The notes beneath the pieces were generated by a model, which did no database searches, was not told the DNA's origin, and was given only the letters and a program-made list of their open reading frames with translations. Positions 57,166 to 64,000 of a DNA stretch of 64,000 nucleotides are shown piece by piece. Position 1 is the stretch's first letter, and every line of letters starts with the position of its first letter. The translations under genes were made by a program, and so were the position numbers. The DNA comes from Rs1 sp000416275 (lineage in GTDB: Bacteria > Pseudomonadota > Gammaproteobacteria > Pseudomonadales > Balneatricaceae): the NCBI GenBank assembly GCA_965243635.1, contig OZ251574.1, positions 4,402,001 to 4,466,000 on the forward strand, in the 5' to 3' direction.

Positions 57166-57246
57166 ACTTACAATCTCTATTTAATTTACTATATAAAGTG
57201 GAGCATAGATTAACTCAATAAAACGGACCAATGATTAACCATTTGT

Positions 57247-58251
57247 CTACACCATATCATCGCCGCCGCCAAGCATAATTTCGCCACTGTCAGCCAATTT
57301 CCGGGCTATTGCAAGAATTTCTTTCTGAGCGTCTTCTACATCGCTCATCCGCACCGGACCTTTAGCCTCAAGTTCATCGCGGAGCAGGTCTGCAGCACGT
57401 TTAGACATGTTCTTGAATATTTTTTCCTGCATGCTGGTATCGGCACCTTTTAATGCAATCACCAGCTGATCCGTTTGAATTTCACGCATCATTACTTGAA
57501 TACCTCGGTCGTCGACATCGATCAGGTTTTCAAAGATAAACATCATTTCAGAAATTTGATCCGCTAAGCCCTCGTCCACTTCTTTTATGCCTTCCATCAC
57601 TTCTTCTTCGAGAGACGATTCAATGTAATTCATAATATCAGAGGTCTGCTTAAGCCCTCCTAAGTTTCTGGTGGATTGACTGCTACCACCGCTGAACTGC
57701 TGCTCAAGCATGTCATTTAGCTCTTGCAAGGCAACCGGCTGAATTCGATCTAAAGAGGCTATTCTTAAAATAATATCTAAACGAACCTTATCATCAAAGT
57801 AACCCAGCACACTGGCTGCCTGATCAGGATCTATATAAGAAATAACTACCGCTTGGATTTGCGGGTGCTCATATCTAATCAGCTCTGCTACTTGTATTGG
57901 CTCCATCCAGCGCAATGTATCTAAACCTGAAGTATTGGTATTCATCAAAATTCTGTCGATCAAAGTTTTAGCTTTTTCGTTGCCCAAAGCTTGATTCAAC
58001 ATATTTCTTATATACTTATCATTGTGGATACCAATACCTGTCTGATCACTGACCAAATGCATAAAATCAGAGATGACCGACTCAACACTGGTCTGAGCTA
58101 TATTATCTAGCTTAGACATCGCCACCCCAATTTGCTGTACTTCTTTAGGCCCCAAATGACGTAATATTTCTGCCGCATCCTCCTCACCTAAACTGATCAT
58201 CAGGATTGCCGCTTTTTCAATATCGGTTAATTCAACATCTACATCACTCAT
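57247..58251 (-). CDS. fliG: Flagellar motor switch protein FliG
   Basis: 334 aa. Armadillo-like domains with the EHPQ motif (YEHPQIQAVVISYIDPDQAA), and the C-terminal torque-generating helix with charged residues (KNMSKRAADLLRDELEAKGPVRMSDVE). Transmits stator force to the MS ring. Overlaps the fliF stop by eight bases. Confidence 0.96.
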   Translation of the reverse strand: MSDVDVELTDIEKAAILMISLGEEDAAEILRHLGPKEVQQIGVAMSKLDNIAQTSVESVISDFMHLVSDQTGIGIHNDKYIRNMLNQALGNEKAKTLIDRILMNTNTSGLDTLRWMEPIQVAELIRYEHPQIQAVVISYIDPDQAASVLGYFDDKVRLDIILRIASLDRIQPVALQELNDMLEQQFSGGSSQSTRNLGGLKQTSDIMNYIESSLEEEVMEGIKEVDEGLADQISEMMFIFENLIDVDDRGIQVMMREIQTDQLVIALKGADTSMQEKIFKNMSKRAADLLRDELEAKGPVRMSDVEDAQKEILAIARKLADSGEIMLGGGDDMV

Positions 58252-59914
58252 CTTCTTTCACCCACTGCTTAACTGCTTGTGCAACTCTGGCCGGATCTTC
58301 TGCAATCATACTTCTCACAGAGTTGACTTGATAATCAAAGCTTTCATTTGGCGTTGGCAGCAAACCATCATCGCGACCTCCGAAAGTCACTGAATCATCG
58401 GAAATCTCATCGGCGTTCAAACCTTCTAATTCAGCGGCTACTTCACCAGCAGCGCCCATACCCGCACCTGCGGTGTGCGTACCACTAGACACCAAATTTT
58501 TCAAAATTGGACGCAGTATCCCGAACACCATTAACAACAAAAACAAGCCTGCACCTAATTGCTTAGCGAGATCCCAAATAAATGGCTGCATGTAGATAGG
58601 TATTTCTTCATCGACTATTGCTATTTCAGGAACAAATGCTGAATTGACAATACTGACCACATCGCCGCGCTGCGCCGAAAAGCCGACGGTACTCTTAACT
58701 ATAACTCTAATCCGCTCAATATCCGCCTCTGACCAAGGCCGAGCTTGAATAGCACCATCGTCACCAACAATACTGACGTCATCAATAACCACCGCGACTG
58801 TCAAGCGACTGACACGGCCCATCTGCCGCTTAATATAAGACATACTGCGATCAAGTTCATAATTTTTAGTTGCTTGTTTACGACTACTCCCCGTGCCACC
58901 TGCAGATCCACCAGCGCCACCACCATTGGCAATTTCAGGCACTGAACTAGGACCGGGAGGCTGATTGGAGAGAGCACCAGGCACCCCTTCAGCCGGCTTA
59001 GCTCCTACTCTATTCTCATCTAAGGTTTGCTCGCTACGCAGTGCTGGCAAATCCGAATTATACAGTTCTTCAGTTTTTTCTATTGAGGTAAAATCAATCT
59101 CAGCCGAGACTTGGGCTTTAAATTTCCCTTGACCGACCACTGGCAATAGAATGCTATTGATGCTTTCCAGTAAGTCTTGCTCAATTTTTTGGCTGTAATT
59201 TAACTGCTTACCGGCCAGCAGCAAATCCTTATTTCGCTCACGAGAACTTAACATTCGGCCGCGTTGATCGACCACAGTGACATTTTTTTCACTTAATGAA
59301 CTAATCGATGAGGCGACTAAATTGGCGATGGCCGAAACTTGACTATCTTCTAGTTTGCGCCCAGAAAATAGCTCTACAAAAACCGAGGCAGTAGGCACTT
59401 TACGCTCACGCATAAAAACAGAATCTTTGGGAATAGCTAAGTGCACTCTCGCATGTCTAACAGACACTAAACTTGAAATAGTACGCGCCAACTCACCTTC
59501 TAGCCCCCTGCGATAGCGAGCATTTTCCATAAACTGACTCGAGCCCAGGCTGTCAGTATTGTCCATTATTTCAAAGCCAACCGTCCTATCGAAGCTAATA
59601 CCATCAGCCGCTAACTGCAGCCGCGCCTGACTGACATTTGCTTCAGGGACAAGAATCGCGCGACCATCAGCCTCAAATGTGTAGGGAATATTGTACACTT
59701 TGAGCTGTTCGATAACCTGATTGGCATCGGCAAACGATAAATTTGAGAAGAGCACGCGCTTATCGGGGGCTTTTGACCAAAGCACTATGGCAAATCCTAT
59801 AGCGATACTCGCCGCCAACCCCACCATTAAGCCGAGCTGACGCATCAGAGACAGCTTGTTAAAGCCGACCATCATGTTCCCTTTAGCTACTTGCGCTTCA
59901 GCAGAATTCGCCAT
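58244..59914 (-). CDS. fliF: Flagellar MS-ring protein FliF
   Basis: 556 aa with two membrane helices (about residues 32-50 and 440-465) flanking a periplasmic ring-building domain (AEDARxRL-like FEADGRAILVPEANVSQARLQL; GxEIMDNTDSLGSSQFMENA). A Gly/Ser-rich loop lies near residues 320-345, and the cytoplasmic tail ends ARVAQAVKQWVKEDE, which binds FliG. Base of the basal body. Confidence 0.96.
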   Translation of the reverse strand: MANSAEAQVAKGNMMVGFNKLSLMRQLGLMVGLAASIAIGFAIVLWSKAPDKRVLFSNLSFADANQVIEQLKVYNIPYTFEADGRAILVPEANVSQARLQLAADGISFDRTVGFEIMDNTDSLGSSQFMENARYRRGLEGELARTISSLVSVRHARVHLAIPKDSVFMRERKVPTASVFVELFSGRKLEDSQVSAIANLVASSISSLSEKNVTVVDQRGRMLSSRERNKDLLLAGKQLNYSQKIEQDLLESINSILLPVVGQGKFKAQVSAEIDFTSIEKTEELYNSDLPALRSEQTLDENRVGAKPAEGVPGALSNQPPGPSSVPEIANGGGAGGSAGGTGSSRKQATKNYELDRSMSYIKRQMGRVSRLTVAVVIDDVSIVGDDGAIQARPWSEADIERIRVIVKSTVGFSAQRGDVVSIVNSAFVPEIAIVDEEIPIYMQPFIWDLAKQLGAGLFLLLMVFGILRPILKNLVSSGTHTAGAGMGAAGEVAAELEGLNADEISDDSVTFGGRDDGLLPTPNESFDYQVNSVRSMIAEDPARVAQAVKQWVKEDE

Positions 59915-59993
59915 TTACTTCCCAACTCTTATTTACTTGCGTTTTATTTGTAACCACCTAGCGTGGCTGTTAGCTCGTTATCTGAAACTGCTT

Positions 59994-60341
59994 TTAAATC
60001 GGCATTTTCATTATATCTTCGTAAGCGCTCACCAGCCTATTACGCACTTGCGCCATTGCCTCAAATGCAATAGAAGACTTCTGCAAACTCACCATCACTT
60101 GAGTGAGCTCCACATTAGGATCGCCTTGCTCATAGGCTGTTGCTAACTGCTTCGACACCGATTGAGTTTCATTGACTTTATCGACAGCAGTCTTTAATAA
60201 TTGTCCAAAATCGGCCTTTTGCACTTCTTGGATTTGGGCTTCCGCTGGCGAAAAATTGACACCCGGAATTTGATGCTGCACTTGAGTTTTAATTGCCCGC
60301 ATTTGCATCAATACACTATTAATATCTGCCCGTTCTACCAT
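59994..60341 (-). CDS. fliE: Flagellar hook-basal body protein FliE
   Basis: 115 aa MS-ring/rod junction protein. The start is the ATG at 60341 (MVERADINSVLMQMRAIKTQ), five bases after GGAG. The upstream frame (to 60425) is untranslated leader that contains the promoter. Conserved C-terminus: VELTQVMVSLQKSSIAFEAM, then RNRLVSAYEDIMKMPI. First gene of the fliEFGHIJ group. Confidence 0.95.
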   Translation of the reverse strand: MVERADINSVLMQMRAIKTQVQHQIPGVNFSPAEAQIQEVQKADFGQLLKTAVDKVNETQSVSKQLATAYEQGDPNVELTQVMVSLQKSSIAFEAMAQVRNRLVSAYEDIMKMPI

Positions 60342-60397
60342 GTTAACTCCACCCGCTATCGACAAAAAAATGACGATACTATATTTATACTGGAAAT

Positions 60398-60425
60398 ATT
60401 TTAGCACTCTAGCTATTAATGTCAA
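60398..60425 (-). promoter_or_regulatory. Candidate sigma-70 promoter for fliE
   Basis: The minus strand reads TTGACA (60425-60420), a 16-bp spacer and TAAAAT (60403-60398), predicted start about 50 bases before the fliE ATG. No sigma-54 pattern is visible before fliE, unlike fliK. Confidence 0.5.
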
Positions 60426-60582
60426 TTTTTTGGCTCTATAAGCGTCAAAAAACTACCATTTCCCTATCTCAAGATAAAAAAGCAATTAACGAGCCAAGTA
60501 TTATTTTATATTAGTATTTTAATAGATATAAGCTTTACGAGCCAGACTTAAAGCGAAGGGAATATAAAAGCTGTAAATATGA

Positions 60583-60790
60583 CCTGAATCCGTGACTTCA
60601 AAGTGAATACAGAGTGTAAGATATTGGTTTTACGGTGGAATTGAAAAATCTTAGCTGCAAGCTCATATGCTCCGGCATTCGCTAAATAAATGCATCCATG
60701 CATAAAACCCGTAGGTTCAGCGGGCATTTTTCTAACCGCTGTAGAATCAAGAGCTTGCGCTATGTGGTGCAGTGAAGTCACTGATTCAGG
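60583..60790. mobile_element. MITE-like element, copy B (reference copy)
   Basis: 208 bases with terminal inverted repeats CCTGAATCCGTGACTTCA and TGAAGTCACTGATTCAGG and a perfect 5-bp target duplication TATGA (60578-60582 and 60791-60795). Internally it has GCAAGCTCATATGC and a GCATTCGCTAAATAAATGC inverted repeat. Compared with copy A it is almost identical except for the extra central 48 bases. It carries no gene; the 92-codon frame across it is an accident of the element. It lies between fliE and acs. Confidence 0.92.
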
Positions 60791-60849
60791 TATGAGATAG
60801 GTATATAGAGAGCGATCTAACGACAAACTTCTTCAGCGGTACTAACACC

Positions 60850-60882
60850 AATAAATCTCAGCAAGCTATTTGCTCGCTGAGA
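60850..60882 (-). terminator. Rho-independent terminator after acs
   Basis: The minus strand reads TCTCAGCGAGC-AAATA-GCTTGCTGAGA followed by TTTATTGG: an 11-pair stem with one mismatch and a T-rich tail, about 28 bases after the acs stop. Confidence 0.7.
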
Positions 60883-60910
60883 CCTTTGCATAACGTTGCG
60901 AGCGAAGATT

Positions 60911-62866
60911 TTAGCGACTACGATTACAGCGCTTAGCAATCAACTCATCTACCACACTTGGATCGGCAAGCGTCGAGGTATCTCCCAGTGCTGAAAAATC
61001 ATCCTCTGCAATTTTTCGCAAAATACGACGCATTATTTTACCAGAGCGTGTCTTTGGCATGCCCTGAGTGAATTGAATGAAATCGGGAGTTGCGATAGGA
61101 CCTATTTGCTTGCGCACCCATCCGCGCAATTCAGCCAGCAATTCATCACTTGCCTCATAACCGGACATCAAAGTGACGTAAATGTAAATTCCCTGACCTT
61201 TTATATCATGTGGAAAACCAACCACCGCCGATTCAGCCACTGCCTTATGAGAGACGAGCGCCGATTCAATTTCGGCAGTACCCATTCTATGACCCGAGAC
61301 ATTAAGAACATCATCGACTCGACCGGTAATCCAGTAATCGCCGTCTTGATCTCTACGGGCACCATCACCTGTGGTATACATCCCCGGAAAAGAGGAGAAA
61401 TATGTTTGCTCAAAACGCTCATGATCACCCCAAATAGACCGAGCCTGAGCAGGCCAAGAGTCAGTGATCACTAAATTACCTTCGCCGACGCCTTCAATTA
61501 GCGTCCCATCATTATCGACCAGAGCCGCCTGCACTCCAAAAAACGGCTGAGTTGCCGAACCGGGCTTGGCATCAGTAACTCCCGCCAATGGTACGATCAT
61601 GATACCGCCAGTTTCGGTTTGCCACCAAGTATCAACAATCGGGCAATTACCTTTGCCAATTACTCGATGGTACCACTCCCAAGCTTCAGGATTTATCGGT
61701 TCACCCACCGAACCCAATAATCGCAAACTCGACAAATCAGCATCACCTAGCACATTATCGCCATGCTGCATCAATGCGCGAATCGCGGTTGGCGCAGTAT
61801 AGAACTGGGTAACCTTGTGCTTTTCTATGACTCGCCCAAAACGACTGTTGTCAGGATAATTGGGCACTCCTTCAAACATCAGCGTAGTTGCACCATTAGC
61901 CAGCGGTCCATAGATAATATAGCTATGCCCTGTCACCCACCCTACATCCGCTGTACACCAATAAATATCACCTTCTCGATAATCAAAAACATACTCATGC
62001 GTCATCGCGGCATAGACCATGTAGCCGCCTGTGGTATGCTTCAGCCCTTTCGGCGCCCCTGTTGATCCAGAGGTATATAAAATAAACAGCGGCGATTCAG
62101 CAGGCAGCTCTGCGGGCTCACACTCTCCACTGACACTCTCGACTAACTCCGAATACCAACGATCACGATCTGCATCCCAGTCAACCGCTCCACCGACATG
62201 CTGAACCACGATAACACGCTTACAGACAGCCGCTGCAGCCGCATCTTGCATTGCGATATCGACATTAGTTTTTAATGGAATAGCTTTTGCTCCGCGCAGT
62301 GAGTAATCAGCGGTAACCACCAGCTTAGATTCTGCACCTGCTATTCTTGAAGCGAGCGCCTGGGGAGAAAAACCACCGAATACCACCGAGTGCACTGCAC
62401 CAATACGCGCACAAGCCAACATGGCAACGGCCGCCTCAGGAATCATTGGCATATATAAGGTAACCACATCGCCCTGCTCTACACCTTCTAATTTCAAGGC
62501 ATTAGCAAATTTACAAACCCGCGCATGTAGCTGTTTGTAAGTGATTGATTCCGACTTATTCGGGTCGTCAGCCTCCCAAATAATAGCGACTTGATCACCA
62601 CGTCGCTCGAGATGACGATCCAGACAATTATAAGAGGCGTTTAATGTACCGTCCTCATACCATTTAATATCGATATTCCCCGGAGCAAAAGAGCAATTTT
62701 TAACTTTGCTATAATCCTGAAACCAGTCTATTCGCTTGCCCTGCTCACGCCAGAAACTGTCTGGATCATCGACCGATTGTTGATACATTTTTTGGAACGT
62801 CGCTTTATCGACAACGGCGTTAGCAGCGAATTTTTCATCCACTTCATAGACTGTTTTTGCACTCAT
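60911..62866 (-). CDS. acs: Acetyl-coenzyme A synthetase
   Basis: 651 aa AMP-forming ligase making acetyl-CoA from acetate. ANL motifs: LFILYTSGSTGAPKGLKHTT (P-loop), the DTWWQTETGG aromatic motif, YTTGDGARRDQDGDYWITGR (A8 region) and the regulatory lysine in PKTRSGKIMRR. The N-terminus and C-terminus (GDTSTLADPSVVDELI) are complete. AAGGA precedes the ATG. Lies between fleR and fliE, a place normally without it, and is bracketed by MITE copies B and D. Confidence 0.96.
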   Translation of the reverse strand: MSAKTVYEVDEKFAANAVVDKATFQKMYQQSVDDPDSFWREQGKRIDWFQDYSKVKNCSFAPGNIDIKWYEDGTLNASYNCLDRHLERRGDQVAIIWEADDPNKSESITYKQLHARVCKFANALKLEGVEQGDVVTLYMPMIPEAAVAMLACARIGAVHSVVFGGFSPQALASRIAGAESKLVVTADYSLRGAKAIPLKTNVDIAMQDAAAAAVCKRVIVVQHVGGAVDWDADRDRWYSELVESVSGECEPAELPAESPLFILYTSGSTGAPKGLKHTTGGYMVYAAMTHEYVFDYREGDIYWCTADVGWVTGHSYIIYGPLANGATTLMFEGVPNYPDNSRFGRVIEKHKVTQFYTAPTAIRALMQHGDNVLGDADLSSLRLLGSVGEPINPEAWEWYHRVIGKGNCPIVDTWWQTETGGIMIVPLAGVTDAKPGSATQPFFGVQAALVDNDGTLIEGVGEGNLVITDSWPAQARSIWGDHERFEQTYFSSFPGMYTTGDGARRDQDGDYWITGRVDDVLNVSGHRMGTAEIESALVSHKAVAESAVVGFPHDIKGQGIYIYVTLMSGYEASDELLAELRGWVRKQIGPIATPDFIQFTQGMPKTRSGKIMRRILRKIAEDDFSALGDTSTLADPSVVDELIAKRCNRSR

Positions 62867-63026
62867 TTGTTGCGTCCTTATTTTTATTTGAAATTTAAAT
62901 TCTGTTTAACGTTGGGCCGCCACTCACTCGACACTTAAGTTGGATCCTTTTACACTGAGCATCTGGTTTTTTGCAGCAATCACGCAAAACTGCCGAATAA
63001 CTATAATCACCAAACCGTACTTATAA

Positions 63027-63185
63027 CCTGAATATGTAACTGCAGAGTGGATGTAGTGTGTAATATACTGGGTTTACAGCACAATTAATATTCTAGCTAG
63101 GCTGTTAGCATTCAGTGAATGTTTTTAACACCGCTGTATAATCAATAACTTACACCAAGAACCGCATACCAACCACCGATTCAGC
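63027..63185. mobile_element. MITE-like element, copy D (diverged, shortened)
   Basis: 159 bases upstream of acs with ends CCTGAATATGTAACTGCAG and CCACCGATTCAGC, flanked by a perfect 5-bp duplication TATAA (63022-63026 and 63186-63190). Internal blocks GTGTAATATACTGG.TTTACAG and CCGCTGTATAATCAATA match copies B and C. The rest of the 573-base gap 62867-63439 (acs promoter region and downstream flank of the regulator gene) has nothing further I can define. Confidence 0.85.
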
Positions 63186-63439
63186 TATAAGCTAAAACCA
63201 GCCCTAGATTAGAGTAATGAAATATAGCAAAAAAGTCCGGAGAATTAAATTAGACATTGGTATAGAGCCGTTTATACGTCTGTTATAAACATGGCGAATC
63301 ATATTGACATCAAATTAGTTAATCTTTAATCCACTACACATTGTAGCGAAGAGCGACGACATAGCTCAACAGCGGTTTTACAGAACCTCTACAGCTCAGC
63401 ATAATCTTCAGCCCCGATCACTATGCCTTAAAGAGGCTT

Positions 63440-64000
63440 TTAGCGTGTTTCACGCTTCAGCAAAGCATCTAAATCAATACCGGCCTCACGAATTTTAGCC
63501 AATTTGTACCGTAAAGTACGCGGACTTATATCTAACTTTAACGCCGCCTCTTTGCGACTACCGTTGGTAGCTTTAAGTACATCGACAATAATTTGAAACT
63601 CATGCTGTCGCAAATCACTGCCTAAATTACTCGCATCTTCCCCCGCAGTAACCACTGCATCTGGAACGGGCAATGATTGCATATCCACAACAATTTCGGC
63701 CATTTTGTTGACCTGCAAACGTATCGGACCGGCAGACAAATGTAGATCTTCTGCAAATATCTCATTTCCCTGCTGAATAATAAGCGCCCGCTGTATAACG
63801 TTATCCAGCTCGCGTACATTACCAGGCCACTGATGGGCTATTAGTGCTTGCTGGGCCCGCTGGTTAAAAAAAACATTTGAGCGCGCCATTTTATCACAGT
63901 GCTTGGCTAGAATTTGAGCCGCTAGAGGCAGCACATCTTCTGAGCGCTCTCTTAATGGCAGCCACTCCAAAGGAAACACGTTCAATCGATAGTACAAATC
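63440..64000 (-). CDS. fleR: Sigma-54-dependent flagellar response regulator FleR/FlrC (3' part)
   Basis: Only the last 186 codons are in the window; the frame runs off at 64000 with DLYYRLNVFPL, a conserved part of the AAA+ domain. Next are PLRERSEDVLPLA and the W-P-G-N-V-R-E-L sensor segment (HQWPGNVRELDNVIQRALI). The end is a Fis-type helix-turn-helix (FQIIVDVLKATNGSRKEAALKLDISPRTLRYKL). Position upstream of the fliE cluster suggests FleR/FlrC, the activator of sigma-54 flagellar promoters such as that of fliK. Paralogous NtrC-type regulators cannot be excluded from the fragment. Confidence 0.85.
   Translation of the reverse strand, partial: DLYYRLNVFPLEWLPLRERSEDVLPLAAQILAKHCDKMARSNVFFNQRAQQALIAHQWPGNVRELDNVIQRALIIQQGNEIFAEDLHLSAGPIRLQVNKMAEIVVDMQSLPVPDAVVTAGEDASNLGSDLRQHEFQIIVDVLKATNGSRKEAALKLDISPRTLRYKLAKIREAGIDLDALLKRETR

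Noticed and set aside
60548..60826. 92-codon frame across MITE copy B
   Set aside because: It spans the transposed element end to end. Copies C, D and E do not keep the frame, and there is no ribosome site.
60426..60910. Sigma-54 promoter for fliE
   Set aside because: No GG-N10-GC pattern with flanking consensus was found; only a sigma-70-like motif is visible.

Overview
The window is chromosomal DNA of a gammaproteobacterium with moderately low GC. It has a polar-flagellum gene order of the Pseudomonas type (fleR ... fliEFGHIJK-LMNOPQR-flhB), a der-bamB-yfgM-hisS-rodZ-pilF-rlmN-ndk-iscS-trmJ/suhB block, and a split B12-dependent ribonucleotide reductase. I do not assign a genus. The 16S and gene content fit a marine or host-associated lineage near Pseudomonadales/Cellvibrionales/Oceanospirillales, but that is only an impression.

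Layout: (1) 1-2810, minus strand: 5' end of 23S, a tRNA-free spacer, complete 16S, leader boxA and two tandem rrn promoters. (2) 2969-14660: the conserved der-to-suhB block. It is trimmed: iscR, iscU, iscA, hscB, hscA, fdx and ispG are absent from where relatives carry them. SuhB lacks most catalytic metal ligands. (3) 14843-25940: a 1006-residue chemoreceptor, a gene-poor stretch, an IS200 element inserted in a YHS-domain gene, a LysR regulator, CysQ, a Bcr/CflA transporter, an OsmC protein and several unknown small genes. (4) 26332-34925: a 2725-residue type I-secreted adhesin candidate with eighteen consecutive repeats of exactly 108 residues, a MITE just before its start and a 184-bp tandem duplication of its 3' end. 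(5) 34919-43939: a nitrilase with divergent Lrp/AsnC regulator, a TPP-riboswitch thiD-thiZ-thiX-thiY-tenA salvage operon, and nrdJa/nrdJb behind paired NrdR boxes. (6) 44368-46194: a DUF465 protein, a HexR/RpiR regulator and a YjbR protein. (7) 46198-60425: the flagellar export, switch and basal-body genes. (8) 60583-64000: acs lying between two MITE copies, inside what is normally the fleR-fliE junction, then the 3' end of fleR.

The strongest new-looking signal is a family of about 160-208 bp terminal-inverted-repeat elements (five copies). Three copies have perfect 5-bp target duplications of the form TATNA. One sits directly in front of the giant adhesin and artificially extends its reading frame. 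Two bracket acs and one separates fliK from fliL. Other notable points are the probably non-enzymatic SuhB next to a boxA-bearing rRNA operon, the stripped isc locus with a 21-residue-short IscS, and an IS200 insertion for which both halves of the target gene can be rejoined in frame.
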